DNA from: Bacillota bacterium
GTDB lineage: Bacteria > Bacillota > Clostridia > Lachnospirales > Lachnospiraceae
Length of the DNA: 64,000 bases
Reading direction: 5' to 3'
Assembly: GCA_023441965.1 (NCBI GenBank)
Contig: JAEZNB010000051.1
Coordinates: 1-64,000 of the forward strand
In this document: piece by piece, positions 52,198 through 60,946 of the stretch
Layout of the letters: every line of letters begins with the position of its first letter
Numbering within the stretch: position 1 is the first letter of the stretch
The notes under the pieces: model-generated
Told to the model about the DNA's origin: nothing
Databases searched by the model: none
Seen by the model: the letters and a program-made list of their open reading frames with translations, nothing else
Position numbers and translations under genes: made by a program

Positions 52198-53556
52198 ATG
52201 TCGATCATCAAAAAGACATTCCTGATTGACGGAATGACCTGCGTCAGCTGTGAGAACAGAATCAGACATAAGCTATTGAAAACACCGGGAGTTGAAACGG
52301 CTGAGGTAAGCTATAGCAAGGGGATGGCTATCGTTACCTTTCAGTCCGAGCGGATTACTGTAGAGCAGGTGGAACAGAGCATCGAAGCCTTGGATTACAA
52401 AATCAGAAGGCCCGGACAGGATACGGGTCGGAAATATGATGCCACAAATCTGATCGGGATTGCGATTATCATCTTTGCCGTCTACATGCTGGCTAAGCGC
52501 TTTGGATGGCTGGAGTTCTTTAATCAATTTCCTCTGGCTAAGGAAGGAATGGGCTATGGAATGCTCTTTATCATCGGGCTACTGACCTCAGTTCACTGCG
52601 TAGCAATGTGTGGGGGGATATGTCTTTCCCAATGTATCGGAAAAGGAGAGGATAGCTCTGCCACAGGGAAATATGCCGCCCTAAGGCCTGCTATTCTGTA
52701 TAATTTGGGGCGCGTGATTTCCTACACTGTCATCGGTGCTATCGTCGGTGCCCTTGGTTCCGTTATAAGTCTGTCCGGAAGCTTCAGGGGAATGATGCAG
52801 ATCCTGGCGGGTATCTTTATGGTAATCATGGCTCTGAATATGCTGAAGGTTTTCCCCGCCCTAAGGAAGATAACCCCCAGAATGCCTAAGATAATTGCGA
52901 AGAAAATCTACGCTCTGAAAAAGAGCCGGAGTCCCCTGTATGTCGGAATACTGAATGGTCTGATGCCCTGCGGTCCCTTACAGGCCATGCAGATCTATGC
53001 CCTGTCCACCGGAAGCCCAATCCGTGGAGCCTTCTCCATGTTCCTCTTCGGCATCGGAACGCTGCCTCTGATGCTTAGTTTTGGTATTCTTAGCTCTCTG
53101 TTAAGCAAAAAATTCACGCAGAAGATGATGACTGCCGGAGCTGTACTGCTGTTGATCATGGGTGTCTTTCTCTTTAACAGTGGGGTCAGCTTGTCCGGCT
53201 TCAGCCTATCCTCCATGGTGGGCAGCAGGTATGAAGCAGGGAGTTCCCAGGATAGTAAGGTAGCCGTGATCGAGGATGGAGTGCAAATAGTAACCACAAG
53301 CTTATCCTCCGGTCGTTATGAGGCAATCACAGTACAGAAGGGTATTCCCGTCCGATGGACCATCAAAGCGGATAAGAGCAATATCAACGGCTGTAATAAC
53401 AGCATCATCATTCCCAAGCTTGGCATCACCCATGATTTTGTACCCGGTGATAATGTAATTGAATTTACTCCGACGGAAAGTGGGGTCTTACCCTATAGCT
53501 GTTGGATGGGAATGATCCGGAGCAAAATTATCGTAACAGATGCTCTTCATGAATGA
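52198..53556 (+). CDS. HMA - SafE/TauE-like membrane - cupredoxin fusion protein
   Basis: 452 aa in three parts. Residues about 4-66 are a heavy-metal-associated domain with CxxC (DGMTCVSCENRI). Residues about 80-350 hold a membrane core of about seven helices like the SafE/DsbD-type transporters (LLTSVHCVAMCGGICLSQ, GLMPCGPLQAMQIYALSTGS), with several Cys and Met. Residues about 365-452 are a cupredoxin-like domain ending in SGVLPYSCWMGM, with probable copper ligands His (THDF), Cys and Met. It probably moves or buffers copper across the membrane. GGAGGAG sets ATG 52198. First gene of the copper locus. Confidence 0.88.
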   Translation: MSIIKKTFLIDGMTCVSCENRIRHKLLKTPGVETAEVSYSKGMAIVTFQSERITVEQVEQSIEALDYKIRRPGQDTGRKYDATNLIGIAIIIFAVYMLAKRFGWLEFFNQFPLAKEGMGYGMLFIIGLLTSVHCVAMCGGICLSQCIGKGEDSSATGKYAALRPAILYNLGRVISYTVIGAIVGALGSVISLSGSFRGMMQILAGIFMVIMALNMLKVFPALRKITPRMPKIIAKKIYALKKSRSPLYVGILNGLMPCGPLQAMQIYALSTGSPIRGAFSMFLFGIGTLPLMLSFGILSSLLSKKFTQKMMTAGAVLLLIMGVFLFNSGVSLSGFSLSSMVGSRYEAGSSQDSKVAVIEDGVQIVTTSLSSGRYEAITVQKGIPVRWTIKADKSNINGCNNSIIIPKLGITHDFVPGDNVIEFTPTESGVLPYSCWMGMIRSKIIVTDALHE

Positions 53557-53638
53557 ATCCCTATTGACATTACAGAGATCATAGCTTATGATATCTACAT
53601 CAGGACACCCCACGGGGGTGTAGGGGTTATAAAGGTGA

Positions 53639-53806
53639 GAGATAAGAGTGCGGGGATTTATTTGTATTAGCGTATGTGAGATAAGAGTACGGGTATATCA
53701 GGGTAGAAGGGTATGAGGAATAAGTGTCAGGTATTTAAGGATAAAAGGATATAAGAGAATAAGAGTACTGTGAGATAAGAATACAGTTATATTAGAGAAT
53801 AAGGAG
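53639..53806 (+). repeat. Degenerate purine-rich direct repeats
   Basis: GAGATAAGAGT occurs exactly at 53639-53649 and 53678-53688, with near copies at 53755-53766, 53772-53782 and 53795-53806. The strand is almost all purine plus T between the fusion gene and the DUF2318 gene. No coding frame is convincing. Confidence 0.5.
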
Positions 53807-53849
53807 AAAAGGATAGAAGGGTAAAAAAAGAAGAAGGAGAGATAATAAG

Positions 53850-54350
53850 ATGATGAACAAGAATACAAAGAAGCTTATGTTTACAGCAGTAGCGCTCTTG
53901 GTCCTGGTAGCAGCGGTTTATTTTATCTTCCCTAAGAATGGAGAAGAGAATGGTGCAGGTAAGTCCAAGGAGATCAAGACCGTAAAGGATGCCGATATCG
54001 TTATACCGATCAGCAGTGTCACGGAAGAGGTAGCCTTTTATCCGGCTGAGATGAATGGTACGAAGCTGGAGGTCATTGCTGTGAAGGCATCGGATGGAAC
54101 GGTCCGTACCGCCTTTAATACCTGCCAGGTGTGCTACGGCTCCGGAAGAGGTTACTATGAGCAAGAGGGTGAGGAGCTGATCTGCCAGAACTGCGGAAAC
54201 CGATTTGCCATGGACGATGTGGAGGTAAGCAGAGGGGGCTGTAATCCGGTTCCCATTACAGAGGATTATAAAAGCATTGAGGGTGATAATATCATCATTT
54301 CGAAGGACTTTTTAACACAGGCTACGGTCATCTTTCAGAACTGGAAGTAA
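53850..54350 (+). CDS. DUF2318 membrane-anchored Cys-rich protein
   Basis: 166 aa. One N-terminal membrane helix (about 8-27) holds a domain outside the cell. Its core is FNTCQVCYGSGRGYYEQEG, LICQNCGNRFAMDDV and SRGGCNPVPI, giving two CxxC pairs plus a lone Cys, the DUF2318 pattern. The family was annotated as predicted membrane iron-sulfur protein and occurs in iron or copper uptake/trafficking loci (FtrD-like). In this place a copper or electron-transfer role outside the membrane is the reasonable inference. SD GGAGAG. Confidence 0.85.
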   Translation: MMNKNTKKLMFTAVALLVLVAAVYFIFPKNGEENGAGKSKEIKTVKDADIVIPISSVTEEVAFYPAEMNGTKLEVIAVKASDGTVRTAFNTCQVCYGSGRGYYEQEGEELICQNCGNRFAMDDVEVSRGGCNPVPITEDYKSIEGDNIIISKDFLTQATVIFQNWK

Positions 54351-54435
54351 TCCGGCTGACATGAAGGAACTGACGGAGCACAGCCTGCATTTGGCTGATG
54401 CCTGATATAGAATATTCAGGAAGGACTGAATAAGG

Positions 54436-56901
54436 ATGAAGAAGGAAACGATCAAAATAAGCGGCATGACCTGTGCTGCTTGTGCACAAAGAATCCAGAA
54501 GGTAATCGGTAAGCTGGAGGGTGTGGATAGCGCCGGTGTCAATCTTGCCACTGAGAAATTAGTTGTTGAGTATGAGGAGGGAAAAGCCTCCTACGATGTC
54601 ATTAAAGAAGCAGTTGAGAAGTTAGGCTACGGAGTAGCAGAGGAAGCTCAGCCGAAGCTGGTGACGATTCCGATTGCCGGCATGACCTGTGCGGCCTGTT
54701 CCCAAAGAGTTGAAAGGACTCTGAACAAGCTGGAGGGTGTGACGAAGGCCAGTGTTAACCTGGCTACGGAGAAGGCCATGGTGGAGTATGATCCCCAGAC
54801 AATCCGTCTCTCCGGCATCAAACAGGCAATAGAGCGGATTGGTTATCAGGCTTTGGAAGTCGAGAAGCAGGAGGCTGTAGATGAGGACAGAAACAGGAAG
54901 CAGAAGGAGATCAGGACCCTTTGGATCAAATTCTTCGTGGCTGCTGCCTTTGGTCTGCCCCTGCTGTATTTTGCCATGACACCCATGATCTCCTGGTGGC
55001 CCTTCCCCATGCCTCCTTCCCTTGATCCGATGACTTACCCCTTAAGATTTGCTTTCCTGCAGATATTACTGACGGCTCCGATCGTAATTGCAGGCTACAG
55101 ATTCTATACAGTGGGCTTTAAGGCCTTATTGCAGAGAAGCCCTAACATGGACAGCCTGGTGGCAATCGGAACCTCGGCAGCAGTAATCTTCAGTATTTAT
55201 AACACCTTTCGGATCACACAGGGTGATTTCGGCGCAGTGGAAAGATTGTATTATGAGACAGCCGGGGTGATCATAGCCCTGATTTTATTGGGTAAGTCCT
55301 TTGAAGCGGTTTCCAAGGGGAAGACCTCGGAAGCGATCAAGAAGCTGATGGGTCTGACTCCGAAGACAGCCGTCGTCCTCCAGGAGGGCAAGGAAATAGA
55401 AGTTCCGATTGATGAAGTCGAGATCGGTGATCTCATAGTTGTAAGACCCGGAGAGAAGATACCGGTGGATGGAGTTGTGACAGAAGGTATGACCTCCGTC
55501 GATGAAGCCATGCTGACCGGTGAAAGTATGCCGGTGGATAAAAAGCCTGGAGATAAGATATATGCGGCAAGCATCAATAAAAATGGAATGATTACCTTTC
55601 AGGCTACCAAGGTTGGAAGTGATACAGCTCTGGCACAGATCATCAAGCTGGTGGAGGATGCTCAGGGAAGTAAGGCACCGATTGCTCAGATGGCTGATAT
55701 CGTGTCCGGCTATTTCGTACCGGTGGTTGTAACAATCGCTATACTGGCCTTTTTGGCCTGGTTTCTTACCGGTCATAGTCTTGCCTTCTCACTGACCATC
55801 TTTATCTCTGTACTGGTAATTGCCTGCCCTTGTGCCCTAGGTCTGGCGACACCGACCGCAATCATGGTCGGCACCGGTAAGGGAGCGGAGAACGGAATTC
55901 TGATTAAGGGCGGTGAAGCTCTGGAGACTGCCCACAAGATCAAAACGATTGTATTTGATAAGACAGGAACCATCACGGAAGGAAAGCCGGAAGTAACGGA
56001 TATTATCACAGTTCCCGGAATAAGGGAAGAAGACCTGCTCCAGCTGGCAGCCTCCGGTGAGAAGGGCTCCGAGCATCCCCTGGGAGAAGCAATCGTCAGA
56101 GCGGCTGTGAAGAGAGACTTGGAGCTGTTCAAGGTAGAGAATTTTGAAGCGATTCCCGGTCATGGGATCGAAGTAAGAATACATCAGTCCAAGGTCTTGA
56201 TCGGCAACAGGAAGCTGATGGAGGAGAGAAGAATCTCCCTACTAAAGCTGCAAAGCATCTCCGATCAGTTGGCTGCGGAAGGAAAGACTCCTATGTATGT
56301 GGCTACGGATGACCGGATCGCAGGTATCATCGCAGTTGCCGATGTCCTGAAGGAAAGCAGTGCCAAGGCGATCAAAAAGCTGCAGAGCATGGGTGTTGAG
56401 GTGGCGATGATTACCGGAGATAACCGCAAGACGGCGGAGGCAATCGCAAAGCAGGTCGGAATTGATCGGGTCCTTGCAGAGGTGCTTCCCCAGGATAAAG
56501 CCAATGAAGTGAAGAAGCTGCAGGCAGAAGGCATGAAGGTCTGCATGGTAGGTGACGGAATTAACGATGCTCCGGCATTGGCCCAGGCTGATATCGGTAT
56601 CGCAATCGGCTCAGGAACGGATGTAGCCATGGAATCAGCGGATATCGTCCTGATGAGAAGCGACCTGATGGATGTTCCGACTGCGATCCAATTGAGCAAG
56701 AGCACCATACGGAATATCAAGCAGAACCTCTTCTGGGCTTTCGGTTATAATGTGGCCGGTATCCCGATCGCAGCAGGTATCCTATATCTCTTCGGAGGAC
56801 CCCTGCTCAATCCGATTTTTGCGGCTGCAGCCATGGCTTTCAGCTCCGTATCCGTAGTCAGCAATGCCTTAAGGTTGAAAAGATTTAAACCTTATCATTA
56901 A
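54436..56901 (+). CDS. copA: Copper-exporting P1B-type ATPase
   Basis: 821 aa. Two N-terminal HMA domains with GMTCAAC (Cys13/16 and Cys85/88), eight membrane segments, actuator domain TGES, intramembrane Cys464-Pro-Cys466 in IACPCALGLATPTA, phosphorylated Asp508 in DKTGTITEG, ATP-binding SEHPLGEAI and GDGINDAPALAQADIGIAIG. The late membrane segment FGYNVAGIPIAAG and MAFSSVSVVSNALRL carry the Asn/Tyr and Met/Ser residues of Cu(I) transporters. Exports Cu(I) at the cost of ATP. It sits centrally in the copper locus; CopZ is encoded two genes on. Confidence 0.96.
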   Translation: MKKETIKISGMTCAACAQRIQKVIGKLEGVDSAGVNLATEKLVVEYEEGKASYDVIKEAVEKLGYGVAEEAQPKLVTIPIAGMTCAACSQRVERTLNKLEGVTKASVNLATEKAMVEYDPQTIRLSGIKQAIERIGYQALEVEKQEAVDEDRNRKQKEIRTLWIKFFVAAAFGLPLLYFAMTPMISWWPFPMPPSLDPMTYPLRFAFLQILLTAPIVIAGYRFYTVGFKALLQRSPNMDSLVAIGTSAAVIFSIYNTFRITQGDFGAVERLYYETAGVIIALILLGKSFEAVSKGKTSEAIKKLMGLTPKTAVVLQEGKEIEVPIDEVEIGDLIVVRPGEKIPVDGVVTEGMTSVDEAMLTGESMPVDKKPGDKIYAASINKNGMITFQATKVGSDTALAQIIKLVEDAQGSKAPIAQMADIVSGYFVPVVVTIAILAFLAWFLTGHSLAFSLTIFISVLVIACPCALGLATPTAIMVGTGKGAENGILIKGGEALETAHKIKTIVFDKTGTITEGKPEVTDIITVPGIREEDLLQLAASGEKGSEHPLGEAIVRAAVKRDLELFKVENFEAIPGHGIEVRIHQSKVLIGNRKLMEERRISLLKLQSISDQLAAEGKTPMYVATDDRIAGIIAVADVLKESSAKAIKKLQSMGVEVAMITGDNRKTAEAIAKQVGIDRVLAEVLPQDKANEVKKLQAEGMKVCMVGDGINDAPALAQADIGIAIGSGTDVAMESADIVLMRSDLMDVPTAIQLSKSTIRNIKQNLFWAFGYNVAGIPIAAGILYLFGGPLLNPIFAAAAMAFSSVSVVSNALRLKRFKPYH

Positions 56902-56920
56902 TAAAGGATGGTAGATCACC

Positions 56921-57607
56921 ATGAGAAAGAAAATTGCGATGGCAGCACTTTCGGTTGCTGCAGTCATAGGCTTAAGCGCCTGCGGGAGAATGCTGGATGT
57001 AATCGGAGACAAGTCCATTGATTCCTTCGGCAGGGTGTTGGAGCTTATGAAGGAAGAGACGAGGGAGCATCCTGTTTACGGAGGCTGGTCCCTGACCTCC
57101 CCGGATGGGGAAGCCAGCTTCATCTGGAGCAAGGAGGATACGGTGAGTCAGAGCTTTGATGTGCTCCTGGAGGTAAACGTTCAGCCCTTCCTGGATGCCG
57201 GACTTGATGTTGACATGCTTCCGAAGGGCATGCTGGCAGGTGACAAGCTCCTGCTGGGTACTGATTTAGGAAGCGAGAGCTTTTCCTATGAAGGGAATGT
57301 GACACCCCTGGCTTCCTATGAGCAGCTTGTGGATCATTACCGAGGCTCTCTGAAATATCATATGGCGATGGATCATTTCGGCATAGACCTGATGCAGGGT
57401 AATATGTTTGAATGGGCCAAGGATATGACAAAGAATGATAAGGATATCGTATATATACTCGACCCCAAGCCCTTCCTTGCTGCCGGAGTGGATCCCCAGA
57501 AGGTAGAGGGATGGGTGTTTGGTAAGGTAATGACCATGGATGAGAAGGGGAAGGAGATAGAGGTAGAGAAATTCCTGAAGCCCTTTGATCTGGACGGACA
57601 GCAATAG
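56921..57607 (+). CDS. Lipoprotein in the copper locus
   Basis: 228 aa. Signal MRKKIAMAALSVAAVIG followed by lipobox LSAC, so it is anchored on the outer face of the membrane. The mature part has YGGWSLTSPDGEASFIWSK, then FDVLLEVNVQPFLDAGLDVD and VYILDPKPFLAAGVDPQKVE, two similar PFLxAGxD segments that suggest an internal duplication. No metal motif stands out apart from scattered Met and His. It lies 20 nt after copA, so it is co-transcribed; a copper-related outer-surface role is inferred from context only. Confidence 0.78.
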   Translation: MRKKIAMAALSVAAVIGLSACGRMLDVIGDKSIDSFGRVLELMKEETREHPVYGGWSLTSPDGEASFIWSKEDTVSQSFDVLLEVNVQPFLDAGLDVDMLPKGMLAGDKLLLGTDLGSESFSYEGNVTPLASYEQLVDHYRGSLKYHMAMDHFGIDLMQGNMFEWAKDMTKNDKDIVYILDPKPFLAAGVDPQKVEGWVFGKVMTMDEKGKEIEVEKFLKPFDLDGQQ

Positions 57608-57776
57608 AGGTTTGGTTTGACATCAGAGCTTGGAAATTTATGATCTTCCGTTGAAAGAGCATGAAAACTCTGATAAGATAGAGGAATAAGAAAGAAAATA
57701 CTTGTTGTAGCCATTCAAATTGTAAATAGGATACCGACACCCAGGTTTTATCGGTGCGGTTGTATGGAGGTCTTAT

Positions 57777-57986
57777 ATGGAAAACGTGATACTTAAGGTA
57801 GAAGGTATGTCCTGTTCTCATTGCGAAAATGCAGTGAAGAAGGCAGTCGGAGGTCTGAAGGGTGTGGATCAGGTGTCTGTCAGCCTGGAGGGTAAAACAG
57901 TAACCGTTGACTTTGATGCTTCCCTGGTATCTCCGGAGAATATAAAGGAAGCAATCGAGGACCAGGGTTATGATGTAGTGTCCTGA
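57777..57986 (+). CDS. copZ: Copper chaperone CopZ
   Basis: 69-aa single HMA domain with MSCSHC (Cys14/Cys17, after KVEGMSCSHCENAV). The C-terminal GYDVV is typical of CopZ. It carries Cu(I) in the cytoplasm to the HMA domains of CopA. SD TGGAGG lies just before the ATG. It is separated by 169 nt from the lipoprotein gene and by 201 nt from the response regulator. Confidence 0.93.
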   Translation: MENVILKVEGMSCSHCENAVKKAVGGLKGVDQVSVSLEGKTVTVDFDASLVSPENIKEAIEDQGYDVVS

Positions 57987-58187
57987 TTGTTACAGGAAAG
58001 CTGTTCGGATGAAGAGAGTTATACCCCTGCTTCCTCTATATACTGCGCGTGCTTGCGTTTCAGTAGGTCACAGGCCTGGTCAAAGCAGGCTGTTACTTCG
58101 CTCGCTGTATTCATGGTAAGCAGGGGATTTTTACTTATTTATATTCATACCGGTCACCGGTTAAGTAAGAGGTTAGGAGGGTATGGT

Positions 58188-58892
58188 ATGGGGAGTCTCG
58201 GGAAGAAGGTCCTTGTAGTCGAGGATGAGGAGAAGATCAGCAGTGTGATAAAGTCCTTTCTGGAAAGTAAGGATATGTCTGTGCTTGTGGCTGAGGATGG
58301 GAAGAAGGCCTTGGACCTGTTCGGAAAAGAGATGATTGCCATGGTATTGCTGGACCTGATGCTTCCGGGGCTTTCGGGAGAAGAAGTATGTAAGACCATA
58401 CGGGCAAGCTCCCAGGTACCCATAATCATGCTGACGGCCAAGTCAGCAGAGGCTGATATGCTCCGAGGGCTGGGTATCGGAGCGGATGATTATATCACGA
58501 AGCCCTTCAGTCTGAAATCCCTCTACGCAAGAATGGAAGCAGTATGGAGAAGATCCGGTGATAGCCTGGCAGAGTCAGGTGGTCAGGTAACCTTCCGGGG
58601 TGGTCTGACCGTAGACCTTAAAAATCGCCAAATCCTTAGGAATTCTAATGAAATAAAGCTGACTCCGAATGAATATAAGCTTCTATCGGCTCTGATCAGA
58701 TATCCCAATAAGGTATATACAAGGGATGAGCTGATTACCATGGCCCTGGGAGAGGATTTTGAAGGCTATGACCGTACAGTGGATAGCCATATCAAGAATC
58801 TGAGAGCAAAGCTGGAGGAGGACCCTAAAAATCCTGTCTATATAAAGACAATTCACGGCGTGGGGTATAAGTTTGGAGGTGAGCCCGCTTGA
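58188..58892 (+). CDS. OmpR-family response regulator
   Basis: 234 aa. Receiver domain with VLVVEDEEKI, phospho-Asp in VLLDLMLPG and conserved Lys in ITKPFSLKS; C-terminal winged helix with LTPNEYKLLSALIRYPNKVY and YDRTVDSHIKNLRAKLEED. The frame is open from 57987, but TTAGGAGGG lies 6 nt before ATG 58188, and the receiver fold begins there. It overlaps the kinase gene (CTTGA). Position after copZ suggests control of the copper genes, but sensing of another envelope signal is possible. Confidence 0.93.
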   Translation: MGSLGKKVLVVEDEEKISSVIKSFLESKDMSVLVAEDGKKALDLFGKEMIAMVLLDLMLPGLSGEEVCKTIRASSQVPIIMLTAKSAEADMLRGLGIGADDYITKPFSLKSLYARMEAVWRRSGDSLAESGGQVTFRGGLTVDLKNRQILRNSNEIKLTPNEYKLLSALIRYPNKVYTRDELITMALGEDFEGYDRTVDSHIKNLRAKLEEDPKNPVYIKTIHGVGYKFGGEPA

Positions 58893-60280
58893 GAAGCATT
58901 CGGACGAAGATTTCTTCTGCTATGATCAGCATCATTCTGCTGGTCGTGGCCATCATCAGCTTCCTCTCAAACCATCTGATCAACAAGCAATTTACGGCTT
59001 ACATTGCCAGCCAACAGGAGCTACGGGCTCAGGTCATAACTGCGTCCTTAAGTGAGCAATATCTTGTGCAGAGTAAGGAGTGGGATCTGGAGTATATCCA
59101 TACGATCGGTATGTTTTCCTTATATGAGGGCTATATTCTGAAGGTCTATGATGGGGAGGGGACTCTGCTGTGGGATGCCCAGTCCCACGATATGGCCTTA
59201 TGTAACCGTATCATGGAGGATATCTCAGAGAGGATGAGGATCAAATACCCACAGCTGGAGGGGGAATTTCATTCTGAAACCTATCCCTTAACGAGAAACG
59301 GACTGAAGATCGGAACCGTCAGCATCAGTTACTTCGGACCCTTCTTTCTGACAGAGAATGATTTTAGATTCTTGGATTCTCTGAACAAGGTGCTCATCGG
59401 AGTCGGTTTTGCTTCCTTAATTCTATCCATTCTGATCGGCCATCTGCTGGCCCGAAGGATCAGCAGACCGATCCTGAAGACAGTGGATGCTACGAAGATG
59501 ATTGCAGACGGTAATTACGGTGTACGGCTGGAGGAGAAGACAGATACGAGGGAGCTTCATATGCTGGTGGACTCCATCAATCATCTGTCTGCTTCCCTGG
59601 AGACTCTGGAGAAGCTGAGAAAACAGCTGACAGAGGATGTGGCCCATGAACTGAGAACACCGATTACGATACTGCAGTCCCATATAGAAGCTCTGATCGA
59701 AGGAGTCTGGGAGCCGACGAAAGAGAGACTTGAGAGCTGTTATGAGGAAACCATGAGGATCAGCAAGCTGGTCAATGACCTGGAGCAGCTGGCAAAGATT
59801 GAGCATAGTAATATGAAGCTGAAGAAGTCCGGCTTTTCGATTCAGGAGATGATGAGAAAAATAGCCGCTACCTTTGAGAAGGAGCTGACGGAAAGGAAGC
59901 TGAATTTCCTTCAAAAGGGCCCGGAGATCCAGCTATATGGTGATCCGGACCGTATGGAGCAGGTACTGGTGAATCTGCTCTCCAATGCAGTGAAATACTC
60001 AGAGAGCGGAGGGAATATTACTTTTACAGCCTTTGAGTCAGAGGATATGGCAGGCTTTTCGATTACAGATGACGGAATAGGGATAGCCGGAGAAGAGCTT
60101 CCCTTCATCTTTGAACGCTTCTACCGGGCAGATAAATCCAGGTCACGGTCCACCGGAGGCTCCGGTATAGGACTGACCATCGTGAAGTCCATTGTGGAAG
60201 CTCATGAGGGCAGAGTAGAGGTAATCAGTAAGCTGAAGGAAGGAAGTACCTTTACAGTGCTTCTTCCCAAGAGAGCTTGA
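58889..60280 (+). CDS. HAMP sensor histidine kinase
   Basis: 463 aa from a TTG start that overlaps the regulator stop, preceded by GGAGGTGAG. Two membrane helices (about 9-28 and 168-188) bracket an outer sensor domain of about 140 residues without an obvious His/Met copper motif. Then HAMP (ARRISRPILKTVDATKMI), phospho-His in EDVAHELRTPITILQSH, and HATPase motifs (QVLVNLLSNAVKYS, ITDDGIGIAGEELPFIFERF, GGSGIGLTIVKSI). Classic EnvZ/PhoR class. Partner of the preceding regulator. Confidence 0.93.
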   Translation: MRSIRTKISSAMISIILLVVAIISFLSNHLINKQFTAYIASQQELRAQVITASLSEQYLVQSKEWDLEYIHTIGMFSLYEGYILKVYDGEGTLLWDAQSHDMALCNRIMEDISERMRIKYPQLEGEFHSETYPLTRNGLKIGTVSISYFGPFFLTENDFRFLDSLNKVLIGVGFASLILSILIGHLLARRISRPILKTVDATKMIADGNYGVRLEEKTDTRELHMLVDSINHLSASLETLEKLRKQLTEDVAHELRTPITILQSHIEALIEGVWEPTKERLESCYEETMRISKLVNDLEQLAKIEHSNMKLKKSGFSIQEMMRKIAATFEKELTERKLNFLQKGPEIQLYGDPDRMEQVLVNLLSNAVKYSESGGNITFTAFESEDMAGFSITDDGIGIAGEELPFIFERFYRADKSRSRSTGGSGIGLTIVKSIVEAHEGRVEVISKLKEGSTFTVLLPKRA

Positions 60281-60329
60281 GCCGGTTTGGATGCCTTTTT
60301 AAGAAGACCGTAGAACAGGATATGCTGAC

Positions 60330-60373
60330 CCCATATGGGATAGGGATGTGAATCCCTCCCATATGGGTTTTTT
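60330..60373 (+). terminator. Terminator of the copper/two-component unit
   Basis: CCCATATGGGA (60330-60340) pairs with TCCCATATGGG (60357-60367), and the inner AGGGAT pairs with ATCCCT. A T-run follows to 60373. Each arm is itself almost palindromic (CCCATATGGG). Confidence 0.9.
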
Positions 60374-60543
60374 ATGTACTTCATATGGTATGGGGTTTAA
60401 GGCTAAGATTGCGAAAGGCTAAGAGAAAACTTAAATTATGATTAGTTTTGAAAACATATTTGTATTTTCTGGAAATCAATATATAATACAAATGTAGGTA
60501 CATACAGATTCAATCAAATCTCTCCATAGAAGCAAAAATATTG

Positions 60544-60572
60544 TTGACATATAATATTATATGATGTATAAT
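60544..60572 (+). promoter_or_regulatory. Consensus promoter of the PadR operon
   Basis: TTGACA (60544-60549), 17-nt spacer, TATAAT (60567-60572), a perfect sigma-A consensus. The spacer itself contains the palindrome ATATAATATTATAT (60549-60562). Confidence 0.85.
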
Positions 60573-60595
60573 ATTATTAAGTTAATAATATTATA
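60567..60595. promoter_or_regulatory. 29-bp perfect palindrome over the -10 and start region
   Basis: TATAATATTATTAA (60567-60580), central G, TTAATAATATTATA (60582-60595). It begins exactly at the -10 hexamer and shares the core TATAATATTAT with the palindrome in the spacer. It is the best candidate for a PadR autoregulatory operator; a repressor here would block RNA polymerase. Confidence 0.65.
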
Positions 60596-60628
60596 GTGTG
60601 AAAAGGTATATGGAAGGGAGTTGATAGT

Positions 60629-60946
60629 ATGGTATTTAATACCGGTTCTGCATTACTCGATGCGATTGTACTGGCTGTTGTTTCAAAGGAACCGGAAGGA
60701 ACCTATGGCTACAATCTGACACAGGAGATCAGGCAGGCAATCGAGGTTTCGGAATCTACTCTGTACCCTGTGCTTAGAAGACTGCAGAAGGAAGATTGCC
60801 TGGCAGTGTATGACATGGAGTTCGGGGGTAGGAACCGAAGATACTATAAAATAACCGACAAGGGAATGATTCAGCTCAGGCTATATTTGGATGAATGGGT
60901 TAGCTATTGCAAGAAGATCAATAACTTATTTGGAGGAGTGAGATAG
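60629..60946 (+). CDS. PadR-family transcriptional regulator
   Basis: 105 aa, the short PadR type: winged helix with LLDAIVLAVVSKEPEGTYGY, recognition segment VSESTLYPVLRRLQKEDCL, wing GGRNRRYYKITDKG and one C-terminal dimer helix. It is the first gene of a tight operon with DUF1700, DUF4097 and PspC genes; the stop is followed immediately by the next ATG. Regulators of this set respond to cell-envelope stress in Firmicutes. A large palindrome over the promoter supports autoregulation. Confidence 0.93.
   Translation: MVFNTGSALLDAIVLAVVSKEPEGTYGYNLTQEIRQAIEVSESTLYPVLRRLQKEDCLAVYDMEFGGRNRRYYKITDKGMIQLRLYLDEWVSYCKKINNLFGGVR

Noticed and set aside
57120..57821. 233-codon minus-strand frame over the copper-locus lipoprotein
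   Set aside because: Composition is His/Pro/Ser/Arg-rich and unlike a protein, and the plus strand gene has signal peptide, lipobox and operon spacing.
57987..58187. N-terminal extension of the OmpR-type regulator
   Set aside because: The receiver fold begins after ATG 58188, which has TTAGGAGGG at ideal distance; the upstream residues have no similarity to a domain.
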